Assembly (NCBI GenBank): GCA_034440635.1
Contig: JAOTON010001570.1
Coordinates: 248,001-312,000, forward strand
Length of the DNA stretch: 64,000 bases
Reading direction: 5' to 3'
Source of the DNA: Lepas anatifera
Taxonomy: Eukaryota > Arthropoda > Thecostraca > Lepadidae
Position numbers and translations under genes: made by a program. The notes under the pieces were generated by a model. That model was not told where the DNA came from. It saw only the letters and a list, made by a program, of their open reading frames with translations, and searched no databases. Shown here piece after piece: positions 36,001 to 43,051 of the stretch; position 1 is the stretch's first letter, and every line of letters starts with the position of its first letter.

Positions 36001-37238
36001 CCACAACATGGACGGTAACAGGAACGCCAGACACAGAACATGGACGGTAACAAGAACGCCAGCACGGGCTCACCCACGCTTAGGCCCCACCGACCACCAA
36101 CAATCAGAATTTTGCACGATTTCGATGGAGAGCTGGATAGTAGGTACAGGTTTCAGCAAAACCGCTATGCTTACTTCCTGATCTGTTCAATCCAAGGCCT
36201 AAATTGTTTTACACCGAGTATGGAACAGGTGTTAAAGCGCTTTCATTCCGTACTGTAATTATGATCGAATCTCAAACACCGAGGACTTAATTCATTCTCT
36301 CTTGATTTAATGTTAGCAAAAAGAGATAGCTAAAAATCGTACGTAGAAACAGAAACGTTCCTAAAAACATTGCTTGTATACAATAAATCTCATTTCATAA
36401 GAAAAAACCAACTAGATCTCTCATAAAAAGTGAACACATTAAAAGAGCAAGGATTTTAATCATAATCATTCAAACTTGAGAACACAAAGAAAAATAAAAC
36501 TAAATCGGTTGTTATGCGCAACAAAATTCGCTTCTAGAGCATGCTCCCTGCCTGGCTTAGTCCCAACATAACTTCGCTACTCCTATTTGAGAGCAAACCT
36601 CACCTCAGGAAAAAAACACGAACGACCTAAGGCTAATTCCAGCCGCTATCAGTTGTGATTTCGATAAAACTATCCACGATTTGGTTATAAATCCCCAGAA
36701 ATAAATCTATGATACCTTTGTGCTTTGCTACCGAACTGCTTTGAAATCACAAATAGATAGCTGTAATACCAACTGTTGACGGTTCTGAACTTGGCCTAAG
36801 ACAACCTAACCAGCTCCACCCTGAGGCGTGAGAACTTACATCGCCTCCAGCAGTTTTTTGGGCTTGCGTCCGCGCTTCTTGGGGAACTGGAAGGGCAGCA
36901 GGGGCGGAGCAGCGGCCTCCACCTTCTCGACGCTGACGACCGGAGCCGTCGGCTCCGACACATCCTCCGAGAAGCTGTACGGGTCCTCGTGCTGGGCAGC
37001 CAGCTTCTGCTGCGCCGGGGCAGCCCCCACCGGCGGCAAAGCTCCCCCGCCGCCGCCGTAGCCGGCTGTGCCGTGGCTCACGGGTGGCGGGTACGGCGCC
37101 GAGCGGCCGTACCCGTCAGAGAAGGCGCCGCGGTCTCCGTACAGCTCGGGCCGAGGCGTGTCCGAGGCGGTGTCGGGAGGCTCCAGCCTGCTGTGGGGAG
37201 GCGGTGGCGTTGGCTCCGGAGGCCGCTCTCCCTCAGAC
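3271..37238 (-). CDS. TDG: Thymine DNA glycosylase (TDG) gene, six recognised coding exons, 5' end not found
   Basis: This is a G/T(U)-mismatch DNA glycosylase of the uracil-DNA glycosylase superfamily. In animals it excises thymine or uracil paired with guanine, and in vertebrates also 5-formyl- and 5-carboxylcytosine, during nuclear base excision repair. The coding exons are 36840-37238, 23905-24067, 10961-11030, 8926-9075, 8502-8644 and 3271-6093. All have GT donors and AG acceptors, and the phases match at every join (2/1, 0/0, 1/2, 1/2, 0/0). The joined product carries [47 protein letters not shown] and [10 protein letters not shown], which are TDG hallmarks. The recognised part is about 1,250 residues against 410 in human TDG; the excess is AT-hook N-terminal and Q/SPA-rich C-terminal sequence. 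Drosophila Thd1 is likewise a very large TDG. The first exon is missing because exon 36840-37238 begins at an acceptor. Introns two and three are each about 12.8 kb and full of repeats. Confidence 0.95.
4440..4900 (-). repeat. Coding repeat of YGQQSPA/FGQSPA units in TDG tail
   Basis: On the minus strand the frame reads repeated Tyr/Phe-Gly-Gln-(Gln)-Ser-Pro-Ala blocks of 7 to 14 residues, at least a dozen copies, with short spacers such as AQTA, ANNG and ASAQ. The composition (aromatic, Gly, Gln, Ser) is like prion-like low-complexity domains of FUS/EWS-type proteins. That likeness is compositional only, and a role in condensation or protein binding is inference. Confidence 0.8.
5397..5422 (-). 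repeat. CAG/CTG trinucleotide run coding polyglutamine
   Basis: An uninterrupted run of ctg on the plus strand (cag on the coding strand) gives eight Gln in the TDG tail. Further imperfect CAG tracts spread over 5060-5390. Such runs are prone to length change. Confidence 0.9.
6096..8501. other. TDG intron E-F
   Basis: This intron of about 2.4 kb contains the fold-back element at 6637-7616. The remainder (6096-6636 and 7617-8501) shows no coding similarity or clear repeat. Confidence 0.7.
6637..7616. mobile_element. Mariner-like fold-back element with arms of about 415 bp
   Basis: The ends are TACAGGGTGTTTCATAAAG and its inverted copy at 7598-7616. Sequence 6639-7056 is repeated in inverted orientation at 7196-7614 with few differences, leaving about 140 nt between the arms. 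TA dinucleotides flank the ACAGGGTGTTTC ends, as expected for Tc1/mariner insertion at TA. There is no transposase frame. It sits in the TDG intron between exons E and F. Confidence 0.75.
8502..8644 (-). CDS. TDG: TDG exon [18 protein letters not shown]
   Basis: This 143-nt exon lies between the acceptor tctttctgtttcag (AG at 8645-8646) and the donor gtgagtg at 8501. Its first two bases complete Gly. It encodes [20 protein letters not shown], then [20 protein letters not shown] and KIEGTQT. The VAVFNGK-IYEIF core is near identical to vertebrate TDG (IAVFNGKCIYEIF). It ends in phase 0. The intron to exon D is only 279 nt and carries no tandem array. Confidence 0.95.
8926..9075 (-). CDS. TDG: TDG exon D: KCLYMAGL to KEG
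   Basis: This 150-nt exon starts after the acceptor tctccttacag (AG at 9076-9077). Its first GG completes the Trp of GPGNHFW. It encodes [20 protein letters not shown], then [10 protein letters not shown] and [19 protein letters not shown], and ends with the first base of Gly at the donor gtacgt. Human TDG has KCLFMSGL, GIGFTNMVERTTPGSKDL and REGGRILVQKL at these places. The first 36 nt are repeated in the 56-bp array that adjoins the exon start. The exon-proximal acceptor is intact and is taken as the functional one. Confidence 0.95.
9040..9831 (-). repeat. Array 2: 56-bp minisatellite carrying the exon D 3' splice site
   Basis: About 14 units of 56 bp start inside exon D. Read on the gene strand, each unit holds a branch-like cctgattcc, a pyrimidine tract (ttctgtctgtctcc), the acceptor position, then the first bases of exon D (GGAAGTGTCTGTACATGG and on to CCTGATTCCTGAGC). 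So 36 nt of exon and 20 nt of intron are repeated together. About eight units keep a usable AG (ttacag, ttgcag or cacag) and about six have lost it (gactg or gacgg). The exon-proximal unit is intact. A degenerate relative continues near 9890-9930. Confidence 0.93.
9932..10960. other. TDG intron C-D remainder
   Basis: The intron between exons C and D beyond the array. A GC-rich stretch at about 10240-10600 has open frames on both strands but no recognisable protein. I see no RNA gene. Confidence 0.5.
10961..11030 (-). CDS. TDG: TDG exon C: catalytic GINPG motif
   Basis: This 70-nt exon lies between the acceptor cccccccag (AG at 11031-11032) and the donor gtaagt (10960-10959). It encodes [20 protein letters not shown] then NHF, plus the first base of a Trp codon. 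GINPG holds the catalytic Asn (human Asn140), and YKGHHY and GPGNHFW line the pocket and contact DNA in the family. The upstream exon ends LDIVF and joins in phase 0 to give LDIVFIGINPG. The pyrimidine tract is an unusual run of Cs. The exon is too short to stand out as an open frame and is recognised only by motif. Confidence 0.95.
11033..12518. other. TDG intron B-C, exon-C-proximal part
   Basis: AT-rich intronic sequence. A short direct duplication of a gataatgacgtcaaaatggc-like segment lies at about 12205-12265. No gene is seen. Confidence 0.5.
12527..12760. mobile_element. Small hAT-like non-autonomous element with internal 19-bp repeats
   Basis: The terminal inverted repeats are CACGGGCGTCGCCAC on the left and, reversed, CAGGGGCGTCGCCAC on the right. 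The flanks gctaagag (12519-12526) and cttaagag (12761-12768) look like an 8-bp target duplication with changes in the first two bases. Inside, a unit of about 19 bp (gcgaagccaaagtgggggg) is repeated three times at about 12558-12620. No coding capacity. Confidence 0.65.
13142..13980 (+). pseudogene. Degenerate transposon-type open frames
   Basis: Fragmentary frames encode [20 protein letters not shown], then an Asp/Glu-rich stretch, and at 13739-13978 [20 protein letters not shown] through [20 protein letters not shown]. The style resembles an unnamed, highly repeated invertebrate transposon-borne protein family, but I cannot assign a named superfamily. Stops and frame changes between the blocks indicate a dead copy. 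It lies in a TDG intron on the opposite strand. Confidence 0.4.
15697..15996 (+). pseudogene. Left-arm copy of a transposon ORF (C-terminal part)
   Basis: The frame reads a Lys/Arg/Glu-rich helix ([20 protein letters not shown]), then an acidic [16 protein letters not shown], then an Ala/Lys region ending [10 protein letters not shown], where the SINE interrupts. The mirrored arm carries the matching sequence at 16321-16530 on the minus strand ([16 protein letters not shown]). The product is unrecognised. The charged acidic block is like those of unnamed repeat-borne invertebrate proteins. Confidence 0.45.
15997..16169 (+). mobile_element. tRNA-derived SINE, copy 1
   Basis: It starts near gggggatgggtggcttag. 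An A-box-like TGGCTTAGTGGATAGCGC is followed by the B box GGTTCGAGTCC and a SINE body ending aacaattattatta. The flanks atcagccaagacg (15984-15996) and atcaaccaagacg (16170-16182) are a 13-bp target duplication with one mismatch. A second copy is at 38214-38397. Confidence 0.8.
16573..17127 (-). pseudogene. Right-arm copy of a transposon ORF (N-terminal part)
   Basis: A 184-codon frame reads [40 protein letters not shown], then a segment rich in Arg and Cys and [20 protein letters not shown]. The mirrored left arm at 15366-15617 carries the same [20 protein letters not shown] stretch. The overall plan (N-terminal helical part, LFD/LFS-type motif, Lys/Glu coiled coil) fits an unnamed repeated protein family; no enzyme motif is visible. 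An alternative is untranslated repeat sequence that happens to stay open. Confidence 0.4.
17761..20430. other. TDG intron B-C, unannotated part
   Basis: AT-rich intronic sequence without recognised genes, RNA genes or clear repeats. Short open frames have no recognisable domains. Confidence 0.5.
20431..23930 (-). repeat. Array 1: 34-bp minisatellite carrying the exon B 5' splice site
   Basis: About 100 head-to-tail units. On the gene strand each reads roughly ccggcctcgacatagtgttt then gtgagtactggccg. That is the end of exon B (coding AGLDIVF) followed by its donor GTGAGT. The unit touching the coding sequence (23905-23930) is the exon end itself. All units I read keep the GT; most are gtgagt, with variants gtgggt, gttagt, gtcagt and gtgaat. 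From about 22080 to 23900 the units form a higher-order repeat of nine (306 bp); from 20431 to about 21900 units are more diverse and some are shortened. Confidence 0.96.
23905..24067 (-). CDS. TDG: TDG exon B: start of glycosylase core (DRFNG to LDIVF)
   Basis: This 163-nt exon follows the acceptor ccggcag at 24068-24069 and its first G completes Met. It encodes a basic linker (SRPRKKH), then [20 protein letters not shown] and AAGLDIVF. This matches the start of the TDG catalytic domain (human DRFNGVSEAELLTKTLPDIL, then LDIV). It ends in phase 0 at GTGTTT before the donor gtgagtac at 23904. The acceptor has a weak pyrimidine tract, but its phase is correct. The last bases of the exon and the donor are the founder unit of the 34-bp minisatellite that begins directly at this exon edge. 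Confidence 0.93.
24070..25738. other. TDG intron A-B, exon-B-proximal part
   Basis: Intronic sequence with no recognised gene. A (TA)n tract of about 20 bp lies at 25711-25731, just before the large fold-back element. Confidence 0.5.
25886..28499. mobile_element. Nested fold-back element B, 2.6 kb
   Basis: It is flanked by exact atacacag copies (25878-25885 and 28500-28507). Its ends carry AGGCCATGTCGTGATCACC in inverted orientation. The two halves are inverted copies of each other over more than 1 kb each. A 14-bp perfect stem (gttgcgttctgacg at about 27312 with its complement at about 27338) lies near the middle. Removing it restores the left arm of element A so that it mirrors the right arm. 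Confidence 0.8.
29050..30515. mobile_element. Inner inverted-repeat structure with ORF remnant
   Basis: Sequence 29050-29330 (containing gaagcttcacgtgtaacaca) is repeated in inverted orientation at about 30210-30515. Between them are two diverged inverted copies of one coding segment, at 29567-29820 on the minus strand and 29890-30190 on the plus strand. It forms the core of element A or a separate insertion inside it. Confidence 0.55.
29892..30191 (+). pseudogene. C-terminal fragment of an unnamed transposon-borne protein
   Basis: The frame reads [20 protein letters not shown], then [10 protein letters not shown] and [20 protein letters not shown], and ends [14 protein letters not shown]. 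The pattern of a V-N-x-x-V-x-N-x-x-A-E-R core is, to my knowledge, common to an abundant unnamed protein family of invertebrate genomes. No enzyme motif is seen. The N-terminal part is missing here. An inverted, decayed copy at 29567-29820 encodes the matching [20 protein letters not shown]. Confidence 0.5.
31010..31138. repeat. Palindromic hairpin element of about 129 bp
   Basis: Arms of about 60 nt (for example ggttggcatccggcgaccga and, inverted, tcggtcgctggatgccaact) flank a very short loop near 31073. It could be a minute fold-back element. No promoter or terminator role is suggested. Confidence 0.6.
32510..33700 (-). pseudogene. Decayed ORF of element C, unnamed invertebrate repeat protein
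   Basis: Read 5' to 3' the fragments give [18 protein letters not shown] near 33640, a middle basic region with [14 protein letters not shown] near 33320, and at 32510-33001 a 163-codon frame with [40 protein letters not shown] and [20 protein letters not shown] ending [14 protein letters not shown]. Stops and frame changes separate the blocks. The PCHTQ-x-VE-x-C-x-KLVT motif is one I know from numerous unannotated proteins of invertebrate genomes. It is likely mobile-element encoded but has no named function. No DDE triad could be assigned. Confidence 0.5.
34455..35253. mobile_element. TTAA-flanked element D, copy 1
   Basis: It begins TTAACACGCGCATTGACGGG and ends with the near-inverse GTAATGCGTGTTAA, so TTAA could be the target duplication as in piggyBac-type elements. 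It has no coding frame of note. The interior is dense in AGGTCA/TGACCT hexamers. A second copy is at 41668-42520. Confidence 0.7.
35685..36839. other. TDG intron A-B, exon-A-proximal part
   Basis: AT-rich intronic sequence. A short duplicated segment (acatggacggtaacaggaac, twice) lies at 36005-36060. No gene seen. Confidence 0.5.
36840..37238 (-). CDS. TDG: TDG exon A: AT-hook N-terminal region
   Basis: This 399-nt exon starts after the acceptor ctctgtggcag at 37239-37240 and ends at GCGAT before the donor gtaagt. It starts with the last base of a split codon and ends with AT, completed to ATG (Met) by the next exon. The first residues are [15 protein letters not shown] Pro/Gly/Tyr-rich linker follows, then an acidic stretch ([13 protein letters not shown]), and the exon ends in [14 protein letters not shown], an AT-hook-like basic motif. 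Its role is probably non-specific DNA binding, as for the basic N-terminus of vertebrate TDG; this is inferred. The first 27 nt are repeated in the tandem array just upstream. An ATG lies inside it at 37079-37081, but the open frame continues upstream to the acceptor, so I do not take that as the start. Confidence 0.85.
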
Positions 37239-37490
37239 CTGCCACAGAGGAGACGGTCAGCGGCGCCTCCCAGCCACTCTTCTGGGAGAGGCTCCGGAGG
37301 CCGCTCTCCCTCAGACCTGCCACAGAGGAGACGGTCAGCGGCGCCTCCCAGCCACTCTTCTGGGAGAGGCTCCGGAGGCCCTCTCCCTCAGACCTGCCAC
37401 AGAGGAGACGGTCAGCGGCGCCTCCCAGCCACTCTTCTGGGAGATCCTCCGGAGGCCGCTCTCCCTCAGACCTGCCACAGAGGAGACCAA
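37212..37490 (-). repeat. Array 3: 78-bp repeat carrying the exon A 3' splice site
   Basis: Four units (78, 77 and 78 bp apart) have acceptor AGs at 37239-37240, 37317-37318, 37394-37395 and 37472-37473. On the gene strand each contains a branch-like cgctgacc, the tract gtctcctctgtggcag, and then GTCTGAGGGAGAGCGGCCTC, the start of exon A. All four acceptors are intact. The exon-proximal one opens the coding frame SEGERPPE. The repeat therefore spans the intron-exon junction, like arrays 1 and 2. Confidence 0.9.
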
Positions 37491-40220
37491 GTCTCAGACC
37501 TGGGGCAGGCTGGGGGGGGGGATAGCGGGACCCCGCATACTGGGGGAGACTCCAGCAGCGGACGCCCGTGGTACTTGCTGGGTTCGGCAAACAGATACCG
37601 ACGGCTGCTCACAAGTGTACACAAGAACGGTGAATGAGCAATGAATTGATCTCAATCCCAGGGCAGTAAAAGAGGTAAGCGGCTGGGGCTGATGACGTGT
37701 TTTGTTTGCCTTTAGGGAGCCATGTAGCACAGACATGTTTATTAAGCTAAGATGACGGCAGGATGGCTCTCCATTAGCAGCATACCACATTTTAAAAACG
37801 ATATGCAGCAAGTCTAGCCCATATGCCATGGAGAGACTGCGTTTAAGCCGGAGACCTAGATGGGCGGCCTGCAGTAAATAGCATGTATCCTATGCATGTA
37901 TCTTAGGTGGTGCCGCACTTCACAAATAGCAGTGCAAAAACAAAGACCACATGCACTTTTTTCTGGGGAGAGCCCCTAGAGAGATGGGGGGGATTTGTGG
38001 CAAACTTCTGAACCTGGCTTTCAACGCCTTTCTGTTCAAAACGCTTGCTGTGAAGCAAAATTCTGAAACCAGAGGTTGCTACTTTTTCCGCGTTCGTGTC
38101 GTTTAGTTCAAAGCTGCGAGGTAATATGTTGAGTGTAGCTGAACTGTCCAGGCTGCTTAACGTGATGTGTGTGACTTCGAATATATCTCTAGACAGTTTT
38201 TCTCTAGCGTTATGGAGGGGATGAGGTGGCTTAGTGGGTAACACCCTTGTCTTCTAAGCCACTGGCCCCGGGTTCAAGTCCCAGCGGAGCCTCTGAATAA
38301 GTTGATCTGATCCCCAAAATCCCTTCCAAAAGGGTGAGAGTTGGCGACGCCGTATGACCCTGGCAGTTGGTGCGTCGTTAAACCCCAACAATTATTATCT
38401 AACGTTATAGAATAACGGACAATGGAGCAAGTAATGTAACGTGTCCTCTTTTCTGTGGCCGCAGGAACAGTGTGGAGTTTCGTTGGCTTGAATTTGGACT
38501 AGGGGGGGTTCAACTTGCTCATAAAGCAAGTGTTCCCTAAACGTTCATCCTAATAAAAACAATTGGTAGCTGAGCGAGAAGCATGCATTTGATGGACAGA
38601 AACAGCAGTTAATCACGAAGCATCACCATAAACAGGCCTAAAACACTCAAAAAATGAGCCACTCATTGTGTTGTGTCGGGCGCACCGACCAGTGCAAGAT
38701 ATAGTTGGCCTCGGACACGACAGGAACCAATGCCCGTCTGCACGCGCGGCGGACAGTGGGTGATTCCTGGAGTGCAGGGCCGCAGCTGGTCCACTAATGG
38801 GACCCAGCAGAGGGCGTTGCCGACAACTACCTGCTCTGCTCACACCAGCGCGACGGCATCTGCCACGCTATCACCCCATCTGCACTAACCGAAACTATCG
38901 GCTGATCTGCACTAACCGAAACTATTGGCTGACCTACACTAACGAAAACTATCGGATGATCTGGACTAACCGACACTATCGGTTGATCTGGCCCTTCGCA
39001 GCCCGCAGCAACGATGAGGGCGACGGAGGCCAATGGCGATATCACTAAGATAGGATCGGGACACCAGCGCGGAGAAAATCCCGACCTCAAGGCATGATTT
39101 AAAAAAATTAAGTGAACGGTTAATTATCCACAGAACTTTTCACAAAACGGTTATGACTGCTCCAGACATTGCCACTAATCAAAGGCTCTGGAAATTATGA
39201 GTCTAGGATGCAGCGATATACTCTACGGTGCAAAAGGAAACGGACACCTAGCACTGAAAATGCACTGGGAAATACCCTTTCTCCTTTGCATGATAGTAAT
39301 TCAGACATGTTTGATTTGGTACTCAGGTTCGCTAGGTCACGTGCAGAAATCAATTTTATTTTTGCCCCTGTCCCAAAGACAAGGTAGAAATCAATTTTAT
39401 TTTTTGCCTCTGTCCCAAAGACAAGGTTTTAAGATCGCTTGAGAGAGATCAAGACAAATCATACCTAAACTGCAGAAGCAGCGTTTATTTGAAGGGAATA
39501 CCAAGCAGTCTTGGAAGTTCAAACTGAAGAACTATCACTCACACAGAACAAAGACGTGGACGTGAATCTATCCTCCCATTTTGGGATACTTCCCGAACCA
39601 AACTAAACTAGTTCTGAGGCCCTGTTAACAGCTAACACGGGAGTGAGCGATATATATAGTCCCAGATGAGTGGAAACTTGGCCTTGCCTGGTTGTAGAGC
39701 TTTCCGACACGCAGGATTTTGGGACACTGCTACTGCGCAAACGACGGAACTTGAACACCACCGTTCACTTAATCTCGAGGGCGACACGACCATACACTAC
39801 ACCCATCAAATAACCGACACACTCAGGTCAAGCCAAGGCGACATGAACGGGCGCGTCTGCTGCTTCTGGAGACTGCACTTGCGCGCCCTATCCGTGCGGC
39901 GTCGTCACCACCTGATCTCCGAGACCTGCCTGACTGCCGCCATGTTGAACACGCGTGCTGAGCCGCAGCAGGGGATTAAGTTGACAACAGTCCACATCTC
40001 ACCTGATCCAACCCGCCAAACGAGTCTCTAGTCCCCCGCAGACGGCCATATCCGACGCAGCTACCCAAATCCACGCCGGCCTCTGGTTACAAGCCTTCGA
40101 CTCTGTGTACTGGGTCTGTACCGAGTTTGAGTTCACAGTGGGCAGTAACACAGGGGCATCATAGGCCGCGACCAGCCGGCGAGCCGCGGCATTCGCAGAA
40201 GGGCCGGTAGCCAGCAAACC
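37491..40220. other. Region upstream of TDG exon A
   Basis: This must be intron or 5' flank of TDG. It contains a SINE (38214-38397), a short tandem of actatcgg-type units at 38880-38990 and a direct duplication at 39345-39425 (gaaatcaattttattttt). A GC-richer patch at 39830-39970 has a minus-strand ATGGCGGCAGTC near 39941, but it has no phase-matched GT donor, so I do not call it the first exon. Confidence 0.4.
38214..38397 (+). mobile_element. tRNA-derived SINE, copy 2
   Basis: An A-box-like TGGCTTAGTGGGTAACACC and the B box GGTTCAAGTCC are followed by the same body as copy 1, including gacgccgtatgaccctggca, and an aacaattattat tail. The flanks tctagcgttat (38203-38213) and tctaacgttat (38398-38408) form an 11-bp target duplication with one mismatch. 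Confidence 0.8.
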
Positions 40221-40399
40221 TCCGTGCGACAATTAGCATGGTTGAATGCACCAGGGCTTGCAGGGATTCACAATTTTTTCATAGCGGCCGACGGATGTAC
40301 GCCAAATGCACGCACTGGCCCGCACTCACTCTGTGGCTGTATGACTGCGTCAGACCGCCGAAAGCACACGGCAAATCCAGAGACCGGGCAGCGCTGCCA

Positions 40400-40767
40400 C
40401 CGCTCCGACAGAAGCCGCTCCGACAGAGCGCAGCCGCCCCGACAGAAGCTGCTCCGACAGAAGCCGCTCCGACAGCAGCTGCAGCCGCTCCGACAGAAGC
40501 CGCTCCGACAGCAGCTGCAGCCGCTCTGACAGAAGCCGCTCCGACAGAAGCTGCTACGACAGAAGCTGCTCCGACAGAAGCTGCTCCGACAGAAGCCGCT
40601 CCGACAGAAGCTGCTCCGACAGAAGCCGCTCCGACAGAAGCTGCTACGACAGAAGCCGCTCCGACAGAAGCCGCTCCGACAGAAGCTGTTCCGACAGCAG
40701 CTACCGCCGCTCCGACAGAAGCCGCTCCGACAGCAGCTACCGCCGCCACAGAAGCCGCTCCAACAGA
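40400..40767. repeat. 15-bp tandem array, left part
   Basis: About 24 units of gccgctccgacagaa with variants (gctgct and gctacga forms). It is open in several frames and reads EAAPT-type repeats on the plus strand. It stops at the boundary of the 7.4-kb insertion and continues on its far side at 48211. No coding role can be supported. Confidence 0.85.
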
Positions 40768-41212
40768 CAGGGTTGGCAAATTTAAGCCACGTTCTGGCTT
40801 AAACCGGTTTAAACCATGGATTAAACCGGCTGGCATAAATTAATTTATGCCACCCTGGTTTAAACCATTTATCATGACAATAATAAAAGCCACTCACGTT
40901 AAGTTCTCGCGAGAACTGTTTTTCATATTTTCAAAAATAATATGGAACTTAAAGTATAAATACCATATTCATGTTCATAAGTGCTTACTGATCTTAAACA
41001 TATATTTTTGGAGTGTCACAAACGCTAACAAAAACCCTAGCACAAGCTAACCTACATTGGCGTAGCCATGCTTTCTGAACTTGTAGGGACACATCCAGCC
41101 TCTTGATTAGGTACCCGACGGAACATGAGGGGCCAAATGTTATGTGCGAGCTAGCCAGCCGTCCCCTTTTTACATTTTTTTACACGAATTTAGGGCAGTA
41201 TAATTTTAATAC

Positions 41213-41671
41213 TTAAAGGGAGTGTGGCACCTTGGTCGAATCCTTGAATTTATTGTAATTAGGGGTACTTTTAGCCGAAAATCAAGGAGGCGTCCATGAT
41301 TTCTCTGAAAAAATGTACAATAAGCTCAATACTTCTATTTTTTTAAATGCTCCTCTAGGAAAAGAAATAAATATCTGCCTGTGGATGATGTCATGATGCG
41401 GCAAGCACTACCATATTCAATACGCTTCAAGGGCTTCGATTGGCTGATACCCACCGTGACGTCAGCATATGTCGTCGCACCAACAGCCATGATAACTGTG
41501 GCCTGCTGCTAAGGGTACATGAGGGATACATTTCAGGTAAGTTTTAGCTTTTTCTACGAAATTCTCGATTTCCAAGACAAATTATATATTGAGTACCGGA
41601 TCTTCCGACTTGCTTTAAAACTTGGCTATATCGGTTAAAATCACGTTATGAATGTGCCACATTCCCTTTAA
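41213..41671. mobile_element. TTAA MITE, copy 1
   Basis: It starts TTAAAGGGAGTGTGGCACC and ends GTGCCACATTCCCTTTAA. It is about 459 bp with no coding. Its right TTAA is also the left TTAA of the element at 41668-42520, so the two abut without spacer. Confidence 0.85.
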
Positions 41672-42520
41672 CATGTGCTTTGACGGCGGTCTGAGCCACC
41701 TTCGCTTTGACGGGGGGGCAGGTACCAGCCCCCTAAGATCTCGAGAACCATGCTACATAGCGAAAAAACGGTAAACGACGTTTAGTAGCTCATCCACCTC
41801 TCTATCGAAAATATTTGCACTATTTTTTCAGGTGACATTTAAGGTCACTAGAAGTCAACACATGTCGTCATAGGGATAACATGTAAATGAGGTTTCCGAT
41901 CATTACATCTGAACAAGTAAAAATAGATCAAACAATTTGAACCATTAAAATCCTCGCAGCAAGCCGAATCCAATGATATATAACATGGCCTTGAGTCAAA
42001 TTAGGTCCAATATGTCATTGAACCTGACCTGAGGTCAGGTCAGGGTCAAATTAGGTCCAAATGCATATCTTTAGAACTGCAAAGACAATCCCAATCTACT
42101 GAAGCTAAAATAAACACTCTATCACTATCTATGACCAAGTTATTTAATCAAAACCACTTTTCCCATGTATTTCCAAGGAAGAGGCCAAGCCTCGTACCTG
42201 ACCTTAGGTCATCGATATAAAAAATACCGGAACATATTTTAAACAGCTCGGTGGGCTCAGTATGTGGTATGAGTTTCAATAGGATAAGTTCACCCTGTTC
42301 CAAATTATGTTATCTTAAACTTTTTTAGGTCAGGTCACTTGACCTGTACTGGTGACCTGACCAGAGTGACCTAACCTTAGATTTTTTTGACAAAAGTTGT
42401 AAAAATGATCAGAGAAAAGGTATACCAAGTACGGCGGCGCGTGCCGTTTTTATGTTATCTCTAAAAAAACCCGAAGGGGGCGGGTACCCAGCCCCTCTCC
42501 CCCGTCAATGCGCGTGTTAA
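41668..42520. mobile_element. TTAA-flanked element D, copy 2
   Basis: It begins TTAACATGTGCTTTGACGG and ends CCGTCAATGCGCGTGTTAA. It shares internal sequence with copy 1 (for example ctgagccaccttcgc and cgtacctgaccttaggtcat). It is non-coding, with repeated AGGTCA/TGACCT hexamers. Confidence 0.75.
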
Positions 42521-42748
42521 AGCGAGCACAGACTGTATGTTGGATTGGGAAAGCGTCTGAATGCGGCCATTTGCGTGCCTAAGAAGTATGGAGATAAACC
42601 TAGCTGCCTGTCTCAGCCTCGACTACTATCAGATTCCAGTACTGAGACGTCAAGCATAAAAGTAAAACGTCAATTAACATTCTCGCCCAATCAGGAAGCC
42701 TATCTCATATCTCACCGGCTCACACGAGCAGCAGTGCTTAAAGTACTC

Positions 42749-43051
42749 CATAACCTTCTTAGCAAAATAAGACGATTATCTTGAGATTTGCGGAGCGGTA
42801 ACAGGACGCCGGCATACGCGACCGTGGCGGTCCGGATTGCCGATCGGGGGCACCGGGGCGCCACGGACCGGGGGCGCCTGCCGGAAACCTGTGGGGCCCC
42901 TCGGTGGGCGCCGCGTCTGGGGGGGGAGACTTTGGGGGCCACGCCTTTGGGCGCCGGGGGGGGGCCCTGTCGCGACCGTGCCAGCCGGCGTCCTGTTACC
43001 GCTCCGCAAATCTCAAGATAATCGTCTTGTTTTGCCAAGAAGATTATGGAG
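42749..43051. repeat. GC-rich fold-back
   Basis: Arms of about 67 nt at 42749-42816 and 42985-43051 (including ttgcggagcggtaacaggac and its inverse) enclose a GC-rich, G-run-containing centre. Longer flanking arms (42700-42748 and 43280-43330) are also inverted. It is probably a small element inside another. Non-coding. Confidence 0.7.

Noticed and set aside
37078..37590. 170-codon minus-strand frame across array 3 as a continuous exon
   Set aside because: It is in a different frame from the SEGERPPE to AT-hook frame. It is open only because the repeats lack stops. An acceptor gives the correct phase at 37238.
39900..39960. TDG first exon with minus-strand ATGGCGGCAGTCAGGCAG
   Set aside because: The following gtctcg is a poor donor, and the phase (0) does not match exon A, which needs two bases from the previous exon.
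40238..40843. 201-codon EAAPTEAAPT repeat protein (and its minus-strand SVGAA counterpart)
   Set aside because: It is a 15-bp tandem array open in several frames, with no conserved flanks and no splice signals that fit TDG.
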